A DNA stretch of 64,000 bases from Capnocytophaga sp. GTDB lineage: Bacteria > Bacteroidota > Bacteroidia > Flavobacteriales > Flavobacteriaceae. The DNA lies in NCBI RefSeq assembly GCF_030532915.1, contig NZ_JAUNKD010000013.1, forward strand, positions 1 through 64,000, given 5' to 3'. A program made the translations under genes and the position numbers. Below are positions 35,724 through 42,525 of this stretch, piece by piece. Within the stretch, counting starts at the first letter, position 1. Each line of letters begins with the position of its first letter. The notes below the pieces were generated by a model. That model was not told where the DNA came from, made no database searches, and was given only the letters and a program-made list of their open reading frames with translations.

Positions 35724-36329
35724 ATGAAGCAACAAATCATTGAAAAAGCTACGGAAGACTTCTTACAATATGGTTTTAAATCTTTTACGATGGACGACCT
35801 TGCTCAAAAAATGGGAATGTCAAAAAAAACACTTTATGAATATTACGCCTCAAAAAACGATTTGGTTGAAGCCTGTGTGGAGTATGTCTTGGTTGATTTT
35901 GAACAAAAATGTTATTTAAAAGGCAAAGGAAATGTTATTGAAAATTTATTTGAAATGCAAAAAAATTTCATTGAAGCCTATAAAATCACCAGTAACCGAC
36001 CGCTTTGGGAGCTAAAAAAATACTACCCGAAACTATATGAAAAAGTAGAAAATCGTTTTCGGGTTATTGACGACAAACACATCGAAGAATTGGTAAGCAA
36101 AGGATTGGAAGAGAAGCTCTTTCGTGAAAATATTGATTTAAAATTCGTTAAACATTTCTTCCACGCAATGATGAAAATGAAAGAAGATCCTAAATTTTAT
36201 CCCGAAACCGAATTTTCATTCTGGCAAGTAGTAGAAAAACAAGCCGAATATCTTATTCGAATTTTAGCCAATGAAAATGGAATCAAACAATTAGAAACAA
36301 TTTTATCAAAAAAAACAAACAACAAATGA
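35724..36329 (+). CDS. TetR/AcrR family transcriptional regulator
   Basis: The 201-residue protein has an N-terminal helix-turn-helix (FTMDDLAQKMGMSKKTLYEYYASK near 21-44) and a divergent helical ligand domain. Its stop overlaps the start of the TolC gene (ATGA at 36326-36329), so the two are translationally coupled. It probably represses the efflux operon that it heads and is relieved by a substrate of the pump. TetR-TolC-adaptor-permease is a common Bacteroidota layout. Confidence 0.92.
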   Translation: MKQQIIEKATEDFLQYGFKSFTMDDLAQKMGMSKKTLYEYYASKNDLVEACVEYVLVDFEQKCYLKGKGNVIENLFEMQKNFIEAYKITSNRPLWELKKYYPKLYEKVENRFRVIDDKHIEELVSKGLEEKLFRENIDLKFVKHFFHAMMKMKEDPKFYPETEFSFWQVVEKQAEYLIRILANENGIKQLETILSKKTNNK

Positions 36330-37660
36330 AACGAATAATTTTAAGTATTTTTGGACTTATCGCAATGGCTTCAAATGCGCAACAAGCTCAGCGTCTGCCC
36401 CTTAAAGAAGCCATAAATTACGCCTTACAACACAAAGCCGAAGCCGAAAAAGCCCGATTAAACGTTGAAAAAAGCAACTATCAAATTCAGGAAGTGCGCG
36501 CCAATGCCCTGCCCAATGTTGCCGTTACCGGCGGACTGATTTACAACCCGAAATTGCAAGCCACCTATGTGGACGGTAGTACCTTCGGAGCTCCGGGCGT
36601 ACTGAAATTGGAGTTGGGACAAAAATGGACATCACAAGCCAACGCCCAACTAACGCAATTGCTTTTTAATCAGACTGTTTTCATTGGTTTGAAAGCGGCT
36701 CGCACCACGCGTGAGTTTTATCAATTAAACCAAGAGCTTACTGAAAATCAAATCATTGAAAAAGTAGCTTCAAGCTATTATCAAGTGTATCAGGCACAAA
36801 AAACACTTGAAAATATTGAAAATAACTTGGTTTTAACACAAAAAACGGTAAAAATTATTGAGGAATTGTACAAATCCGGATTGGCAAAAAAAATTGATCT
36901 GGACAGAGCCTTAGTTTCCGTAAATAATTTAAAATCAGCGCAACAACAAGGAAAAAATGGCTTACAACTTGCCAAAAATGCCCTGAAATTTATGATTGGA
37001 ATGCCCATTGAGCAAGAAATTTCATTACCCGACGAAGCCTTCGAACCGAATTACAACTTGGCGTTTGAAAAAGAAAACGCCACACAGCGCATTGAAATTC
37101 AAACACTTGAAAAACAAAGAAGTTTGCTTGAAATCAATGTGAAAACCAAACGCTCGGCTTACTATCCGTCGCTGGTTTTGGTGGGAAATTACGGCTGGTT
37201 GGGAATGGGACCCAAAAACCCGCTCTTTTTCGGAGAAAAAGACAAAGTTTACTGGTCTGACTTTTCATCTATCGGACTGAATGTCAGCATCCCCGTGTTC
37301 TCAGGATTCGGAACGCGTGCCAAAGTAAAGCAAGCCCAAATTGAACTCCAACAATTGGAAGCCGACCTGAAAGATACCCGATTAGCAATGGATTTGGCAT
37401 ACGAAAACGCGCGTAATCAAATCACAAATAGCCTCTTAACCATTGAAACACAAAAAGAAAACGCTAAACTTGCCGAAGAAGTACTCACTAACACGCAAAA
37501 CAACTACGCACAAGGGCTGGCAACGCTCACCGATTTGCTTGATGCCGAACGTTCTCTTGCCGATGCCAAAAACAACTATACAAATGCCGTTTTACAATAC
37601 AAATTAGCTGAAATTGAAATGCTTAAAGCCCAAGGAAAATTAAAAACCATCGGTGATTAG
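36326..37660 (+). CDS. TolC-family outer membrane efflux protein
   Basis: The 444 residues begin with a signal peptide (about 1-19, MASNAQQ) and contain two outer-membrane efflux repeats, each with the TolC coiled-coil pattern (LPLKEAINYALQHKAEAEKARL near 24; ASSYYQVYQAQKTLENIENN near 150; ISIPVFSGFGTRAKVKQAQ-like segment near 325; NYAQGLATLTDLLDAERSL near 393). It forms the exit duct for the RND pump. It is coupled to the tetR start and lies 127 bp before the adaptor gene. Confidence 0.93.
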   Translation: MKRIILSIFGLIAMASNAQQAQRLPLKEAINYALQHKAEAEKARLNVEKSNYQIQEVRANALPNVAVTGGLIYNPKLQATYVDGSTFGAPGVLKLELGQKWTSQANAQLTQLLFNQTVFIGLKAARTTREFYQLNQELTENQIIEKVASSYYQVYQAQKTLENIENNLVLTQKTVKIIEELYKSGLAKKIDLDRALVSVNNLKSAQQQGKNGLQLAKNALKFMIGMPIEQEISLPDEAFEPNYNLAFEKENATQRIEIQTLEKQRSLLEINVKTKRSAYYPSLVLVGNYGWLGMGPKNPLFFGEKDKVYWSDFSSIGLNVSIPVFSGFGTRAKVKQAQIELQQLEADLKDTRLAMDLAYENARNQITNSLLTIETQKENAKLAEEVLTNTQNNYAQGLATLTDLLDAERSLADAKNNYTNAVLQYKLAEIEMLKAQGKLKTIGD

Positions 37661-37787
37661 GCAGTGAAAACCGTCGTTTTTGGCGTGCTTTCCGTTACCA
37701 TATTGAAAAAGACAGAAATCATTTAAAGAAAAACAACAATCATTTACAAATAAAACAATTAGAATACAATTTAACAATTAAAGAAAG

Positions 37788-38846
37788 ATGAAAAAGATAA
37801 TAACAAGCATCATTGTCATAGCAACTATCGGGTTTGTAGCCTATAAACTCTATTCCAACAAAGAAAAAAACGCCCAAGAAGTAGCCATCGTTGCCCAAAA
37901 GAACGCACAAGTGGTTGTACGGGTGCAATCCGTTAGTAAAGAAAGCGTAGCCAACCTATTTACCGCCAACGGAATGTTTGCTGCCCAGCAAGATTTGAAT
38001 GTCGCTGCCGAAATGGGCGGACAGATAGTAAAAATTTACGTCAAAGAAGGTGATTTTGTCAAAGCCGGACAGGCACTCGCTCATATTAAAGCCGATCGCG
38101 TGAATGTGGGGCTCGAACAAGCCAAAGCCGTTCTTGACAATGCCCAAAACGAAGTAAAACGTTTTGAAAATGCCTACCAAACCGGCGGTGTTACCCAACA
38201 ACAATTGGAGCAAGTGCGCCTACAACTAAAAAATGCACAAGCCAATTACAATTCGGCGCAAATTAGTTCGGGGGATACTTCGGTGCGGTCAAAAATCAGT
38301 GGTATCATAAGCAGCAAATTCGTTGAGGAAGGCAGTTTTGTTGGGGCGGGAACAACCCTTTTCAATGTGGTGAACATCGAAACCTTAAAGTTACAAGTAA
38401 CCGTTGATGAGAATCAAGTATCGTACATCAAGGTAGGCGAAACAGCCCAAGTGATGCCAAGCGTGGGCGGCAATTCGGTTGAGGGGAAGGTAACTTTCGT
38501 AGCCCCGAAGTCCAACGGAGCGTTAAAGTTCCCTGTGGAAATCACCGTACCGAATAAAGACAAAGCATTAAAAGCCGGAATGTACGCCCGAGCGCAATTT
38601 TCTTCACAAAACGAAGCAAGTTCGGCACAAACACTGATTGTTCCGCGTACGGCTTTCGTGGGAAGCGTTAGTCAAAATAAAATTTTTAAATTCGTAAACG
38701 GCAGAGCACAACTTATCGCCGTTAAAAGCGGACGAAACTTCGGAGAAAAAGTAGAAATTCTGGAAGGTCTTGCACAAGGCGACCAAGTAATCGTCAGCGG
38801 ACAAATAAACCTTGAAGACGGAACCCCCGTAAAGGTCTTAAACTAA
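37788..38846 (+). CDS. RND efflux periplasmic adaptor subunit (membrane fusion protein)
   Basis: The 352 residues start with an N-terminal membrane anchor (about 5-22), then a biotinyl-lipoyl half (AEMGGQIVKIYVKEGDFVKAGQALAHI near 77), an alpha hairpin (about 105-160), the second lipoyl half (KISGIISSKFVEEGSFVGAGTTLFNVV near 167) and the beta-barrel and membrane-proximal domains. It bridges the TolC-type duct and the permease. The matching permease is not next: it lies 3.7 kb downstream at 42526, beyond four unrelated genes and several repeat arrays. Confidence 0.93.
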   Translation: MKKIITSIIVIATIGFVAYKLYSNKEKNAQEVAIVAQKNAQVVVRVQSVSKESVANLFTANGMFAAQQDLNVAAEMGGQIVKIYVKEGDFVKAGQALAHIKADRVNVGLEQAKAVLDNAQNEVKRFENAYQTGGVTQQQLEQVRLQLKNAQANYNSAQISSGDTSVRSKISGIISSKFVEEGSFVGAGTTLFNVVNIETLKLQVTVDENQVSYIKVGETAQVMPSVGGNSVEGKVTFVAPKSNGALKFPVEITVPNKDKALKAGMYARAQFSSQNEASSAQTLIVPRTAFVGSVSQNKIFKFVNGRAQLIAVKSGRNFGEKVEILEGLAQGDQVIVSGQINLEDGTPVKVLN

Positions 38847-38911
38847 AAAGAATTCCGTAATAGTAAAATATATTCGGTAAAAAACACGACTTATAAAAAC
38901 AATAAACACGG

Positions 38912-39883
38912 ATGTATAGCCATATGCACAATCGAAAATACATCACCGCCTTTTTATGGCTTTTCGGGCTGCTTATTTTTCTTCCGAAGGCAAATGCACA
39001 AGAAGAAAAACCCGAAACATTACAGGAATTGGCAATAATAGACAGCCTCCCGCCCGTTACAAAACAGGGGCGGCTGGGCAAAACCCTTTCCGAAATGTTT
39101 GAAATTGGCGAAAGCGACCAACTAGGCATCTTCCGACCGACATCTTACAAGCCAATGTATGTAATTCCGTTGCGATGGACGGATAACTTTAACCGACAAC
39201 CGGACAATTTTAATCCCGAACGCGGCGATCCGCCTTACAGAGCGTATCAAAACATTGAATCCAAGTTTCAAGTGAGTTTGAAGACCAAAGTTTGGCAAGA
39301 TGTGCTCTGGGGAAAGGGCGACCTCTGGGTAGGTTTCACCCAACAGGCTTATTGGCAGGTGTATAACCAAGAACTTTCGCGTCCGTTTCGTGAGATTAAC
39401 TACGAACCCGAAGTGATGTACATTATGCCCCTGAATTTATCGATTAAGAACTTCAAGTGGCGAATGGTGGGGCTCTCGCTCAACCATCAGTCCAACGGGA
39501 AAGAGCAATTGTACTCTCGGAGTTGGAATCGTATCATCTTGATGACAGCCTATGAGTGGAAGAACTTCATTATGATTGCCAATTTTTGGAAGCGTTTCTC
39601 CGAGAAAAGCCAAGATGACGACAATCCGTACATTCAGGACTATGTGGGGCGATGTGAAATCACCACGTATTACAGTTCGGAGCGACATATTTTCAGTTTG
39701 CTCCTTCGCAACAACCTCAACTTTGCCAAGAACAGAGGTTTTGCCGAATTTACCTACACCTATCCGTTAAAGGGAGGGCTTCGCGCCTTTGCGCAGCTCT
39801 CGTACGGCTACGGGGATTCGCTCATCGAGTACAATCACAAGCAAATGAGCATCGGTATGGGAGTTTCACTATTTGATTTTTAA
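38912..39883 (+). CDS. pldA: Outer membrane phospholipase A
   Basis: The 323-residue protein hydrolyses phospholipids that leak to the outer leaflet. After a signal peptide (about 8-30, FLPKANAQE) the barrel contains the OMPLA catalytic triad motifs: LNHQSNG near 190-196 (His and Ser of NHxSNG) and SRSWNRI near 202-208 (Asn). The C-terminus ends in an aromatic residue. A second ATG at 38924 is an alternative start and leaves the signal intact. It sits between efflux genes but is not part of a standard pump operon. Confidence 0.9.
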   Translation: MYSHMHNRKYITAFLWLFGLLIFLPKANAQEEKPETLQELAIIDSLPPVTKQGRLGKTLSEMFEIGESDQLGIFRPTSYKPMYVIPLRWTDNFNRQPDNFNPERGDPPYRAYQNIESKFQVSLKTKVWQDVLWGKGDLWVGFTQQAYWQVYNQELSRPFREINYEPEVMYIMPLNLSIKNFKWRMVGLSLNHQSNGKEQLYSRSWNRIILMTAYEWKNFIMIANFWKRFSEKSQDDDNPYIQDYVGRCEITTYYSSERHIFSLLLRNNLNFAKNRGFAEFTYTYPLKGGLRAFAQLSYGYGDSLIEYNHKQMSIGMGVSLFDF

Positions 39884-39890
39884 ATAAAGT

Positions 39891-40217
39891 ATGAATTGGA
39901 TTCTATTAATCACGGCAGGATTGTTTGAAGTAGCCTTTACTTTTTGCTTAGGAAAGGCAAAACATGCCATCGGAACAACAATGTATCTGTGGTATGCGGG
40001 GTTTGCCCTTTGCACCTTTATCAGTATGGCACTTTTAATGAAAGCAACGCAGCATTTACCGCTGGGAACTGCCTACGGAGTATGGACAGGCATCGGAGCG
40101 GTGGGTACAGCCCTTGTCGGAATCTTTATATTTAACGAACCGGCTACTTTTTGGCGTATTTTCTTTATAACAACACTTATCGGCTCGGTTATAGGACTTA
40201 AAATGGTGTCAAACTAA
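39891..40217 (+). CDS. Small multidrug resistance (SMR) family transporter, Gdx/SugE-like
   Basis: The 108 residues form four membrane helices with the essential membrane Glu in AGLFEVAFTFCL (residue 13) and the SMR signature LPLGTAYGVWTGIGAVGTALVG near 57-78. The GTAYGVWTGIGAVG form is closer to guanidinium exporters (Gdx, formerly SugE) than to EmrE. Only one gene is present, consistent with an antiparallel homodimer. I see no guanidine riboswitch upstream. It starts 7 bp after pldA and is followed by repeats. Confidence 0.9.
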   Translation: MNWILLITAGLFEVAFTFCLGKAKHAIGTTMYLWYAGFALCTFISMALLMKATQHLPLGTAYGVWTGIGAVGTALVGIFIFNEPATFWRIFFITTLIGSVIGLKMVSN

Positions 40218-40232
40218 GATAACATACCTGCA

Positions 40233-40467
40233 ACCTTTGTCAAAGTTTCGAACTTTTGCAGAGGGAAACCCAAAACATTCCCCCTACAACCATTCAAAGA
40301 GAGAATTTAGACAGAAAGAAACCGAACACCGCAGGGGTGAATTGCTATTCGCCCGACAAGAAACAACAAAATATTCACTACCTTTGTCAAAGTTTGCAAC
40401 TTTGACAAAGGTAAACCGAAAACAAATAAACTTGCGTAGGGGCGAATTGCTATTCGACCGACAAGAA
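40233..40467. repeat. Alternating array of two palindrome families before the UPF0173 gene
   Basis: Family 1 palindromes (CCTTTGTCAAAG...CTTTGACAAAGG) start at 40235 (right arm decayed) and 40382, 147 bp (7 x 21) apart. Family 2 palindromes (GGGGYGAATTG...ATTCGnCC followed by GACAAGAAA) start at 40334 and 40439, 105 bp (5 x 21) apart. Family 2 precedes family 1 by 48 bp at 40334/40382 and again at 41216/41264. Flanks of the family 1 copies (GGTAAACCGAAAA) are also shared. Confidence 0.88.
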
Positions 40468-40504
40468 ATAAAAAAAACAATAACAGAATTAAAATTAGAT
40501 TGCT

Positions 40505-41200
40505 ATGAAAGTAACGTATTTAGGACACGCCTGTGTCAGTATCGAAATGGAAGGGAAACATTTCTTAGTGGACCCGTTTATCTCCGCCAATCCGTTGGCA
40601 AAAGGGATCAATATTAAAAACATTAAGGCAGATTATATCCTGCTTACCCACGCGCATCAAGACCATATCCTTGATGCCGAAGCCATTGCCCGCAATACGG
40701 GAGCCAAGTTCATCACGAATCCGGAAATAATGGCACATTACCGCGCTTTGGGCTTTGACGGACACGAAATGAACATCGGGGGCTCGCATCGGTTTGAAAA
40801 TGGGAAAGTAAAGGTCAAAATGATTAAAGCCGAGCATTCATCGTCATTCCCCGACGGCAAATATGGAGGCAATCCTGCCGGTTTTTTAATCGATAATAAC
40901 GACCTGACCCTCTACATTGCCGGCGATACGGCACTGCATACCGATATGACCATCATTCCGCACCAATATAAAGTGAATCTGGCCATTTTGCCGATAGGAA
41001 ATAACTACACGATGGGCGTTCGTGACGCACTGACGGCAGCCAAGTTCGTCGATTCATACCATACCTTGGGCGTGCATTACGATACGTTCGATGTGATTCG
41101 AATCGACCACGAAGCGGCAAAGCGTAAGTTCGCCGATGCACACCGAAAGCTCCATTTGTTGCCAATCGGGGACAGCATTGACGTAGCTTCGCTCCGTTAG
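40505..41200 (+). CDS. UPF0173 metal-dependent hydrolase (MBL fold)
   Basis: The 231-residue protein begins MKVTYLGHACVSIE and has the metallo-beta-lactamase zinc motif as THAHQDHI near 48-55, a second His in KAEHSSSF near 117, the bridging Asp in YIAGDTAL near 140 and the late His region GVHYDTFD near 194. It matches the UPF0173/YtkL family of cytoplasmic Zn hydrolases whose substrate is not known. Palindrome repeats sit immediately on both sides (40233-40467 and 41216-41294). Confidence 0.92.
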   Translation: MKVTYLGHACVSIEMEGKHFLVDPFISANPLAKGINIKNIKADYILLTHAHQDHILDAEAIARNTGAKFITNPEIMAHYRALGFDGHEMNIGGSHRFENGKVKVKMIKAEHSSSFPDGKYGGNPAGFLIDNNDLTLYIAGDTALHTDMTIIPHQYKVNLAILPIGNNYTMGVRDALTAAKFVDSYHTLGVHYDTFDVIRIDHEAAKRKFADAHRKLHLLPIGDSIDVASLR

Positions 41201-41215
41201 AATAGATATATCATA

Positions 41216-41294
41216 GGGGCGAATTGCAATTCGCCCAACAAGAAACAACAAAACGGCCGCAACCTTTGTCAAAGTTTTGAACTTTGACAAAGGT
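41216..41294. repeat. Family 2 then family 1 palindrome after the UPF0173 gene
   Basis: A perfect family 2 palindrome (GGGCGAATTG/CAATTCGCCC, 41217-41236) is followed 48 bp on by a perfect family 1 palindrome (41263-41293). Relative to the copies before the gene they lie at 777 bp (37 x 21) and 882 bp (42 x 21), so the 21-bp phase is the same on both sides of the 696-bp gene. Confidence 0.9.
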
Positions 41295-41303
41295 AAACCG
41301 AAA

Positions 41304-41562
41304 ATAAATTAATTATGACCAAAAATAAATCAGCCATAACCAACAAGATATCAATTATGACCGATAAGAAATAAATCATAACCGATAAGAATTGGATAAT
41401 AACCAACAAGACACAAGTTTTCACAGCCAATAAATTGCTTATCGGCAGCAGGAAAACAACAAAAGGCATCAATAAATGGTTTATGACAACAAATAAATGG
41501 TTTACGACCACAAATAAATGGAATATGACCGTAAAGAAATGGATAATGACCGGTCAAATATC
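41304..41562. repeat. Tandem array with 21-bp period before the helical protein gene
   Basis: The word ATAAATGG and its variants recur every 21 bp, for example at 41304, 41325, 41346, 41367, 41388, 41409, 41430, about 41450, 41471, 41492, 41513 and 41534. Three adjoining units are nearly identical (TTTATGACAACAAATAAATGG type, 41479-41541). The remaining units are degenerate. It fills most of the gap between the palindrome at 41263 and the gene at 41654. The minus strand is open with a 7-residue period, as in the 7.1-7.3 kb array. Confidence 0.87.
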
Positions 41563-41653
41563 ATTTCTTGGCGGTCAAATGACAAATATCAGTGCCCTTG
41601 AAAGACAAATTTAGTACTCAATAAACAAAAATAACATTAAAAACTTTTATAAA

Positions 41654-42334
41654 ATGGAAGAAAATGTAAAAAAAACCGAGAAAAACACAACAAGTAGAGG
41701 GAAATATCAATATATTTCCGTCGGGGAATGGATTTCGCGTATGCGACTTGCTTTTTCTAATGCCAAATTGCCAAATATTTTGCCCCGATTGCAAACTATT
41801 GGCTATACCGAAGAAAGACTAAACGGCTATTTGGAAAAAGTTGCTGCCTTGGAAGAACTTCATCAGGCGCAGAAGCTCGAATATGCGGTAAAAACTGCCG
41901 AAACAGAGAAGGTGGATAAAAAACGCAAGGAGATTAATGAAATCTATATGCGTCATTTGGCTTTCTGTCGCATCTTGTTTAAAAACGATACGTTTGCCGC
42001 CAAAACATTGGAGTTTGCAGGCGAAAGAAAAACGGCTTTCAGTGCGTGGTACCAGCAGGTAAGCAATTTCTATGCGCAATTGCTTGCTTCCGAAGTGTTT
42101 TTGACGCAGATAAAAACGATTAACATTCAAGAAAATGACCTCAAATCCGTGCAATCACAGCTCGAAACGCTTGTCCTCTTGAAAGAAACCCAAAAAAAGG
42201 AAGTAGCCGGAGCCCAAAAAGCGACCGAAATGCGTGACCAAGCCTTCGATGAGCTTCACCCGCTGTACTCGGAGCTTATCGCTTACGCCAAGATTCTTTT
42301 CCAAGAAGACAAAGCCTTGAAGCATTGGGCGTGA
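41654..42334 (+). CDS. Helical protein of unknown function, repeat-array associated
   Basis: I do not recognise a named family. The 226-residue product lacks signal, membrane helices and cysteine clusters and is predicted helical with coiled-coil potential (about 55-95 and 155-200). Two halves end in related segments: IYMRHLAFCRILFKND near 97-112 and HPLYSELIAYAKILFQED near 202-219, which suggests an internal duplication. The protein at 527 has the same two-half plan and near-identical length (225). It is enclosed by palindromes at 41263 and 42379 and preceded by a 21-bp array. It is co-directional with the efflux genes around it. Confidence 0.72.
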   Translation: MEENVKKTEKNTTSRGKYQYISVGEWISRMRLAFSNAKLPNILPRLQTIGYTEERLNGYLEKVAALEELHQAQKLEYAVKTAETEKVDKKRKEINEIYMRHLAFCRILFKNDTFAAKTLEFAGERKTAFSAWYQQVSNFYAQLLASEVFLTQIKTINIQENDLKSVQSQLETLVLLKETQKKEVAGAQKATEMRDQAFDELHPLYSELIAYAKILFQEDKALKHWA

Positions 42335-42353
42335 AAGTGAAACGGTAAGTGTA

Positions 42354-42409
42354 GGGGCAAATAATTGTAGTCGTAAAACCTTTGTCAAAGTTCGGAACTT
42401 TGACAAAGG
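42354..42409. repeat. Truncated family 2 and perfect family 1 palindrome after the helical protein gene
   Basis: GTAGGGGCAAATAATTG (42351-42367) is a half copy of family 2. CCTTTGTCAAAGTTC/GGAACTTTGACAAAGG (42379-42409) is a perfect family 1 palindrome. Their distance is 26 bp and they are 3-4 bp out of the 21-bp phase of the upstream array. A short direct repeat ATTCACTAT occurs twice just beyond (42443-42475). Confidence 0.82.
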
Positions 42410-42525
42410 TAAGGAACAACGGCAACCATAGCCCCAAATCCCTATTCACTATGCACCGGATACCATTCACTATTCGCTGATTGCTTTTAGAAATGAATTT
42501 TTATTAATTATTAATACGTATATAA

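Noticed and set aside
41304..41562. Possible CRISPR array
   Set aside because: Units are 21 bp with no unique 30-40 bp spacers and no cas genes are in the window.
239..42409. Palindromes as simple intrinsic terminators
   Set aside because: Some follow stop codons closely (20579 after mscS, 22523 after the DUF389 gene), but they lack a following T-run, occur in tandem and precede genes too. Termination may be a side effect only.
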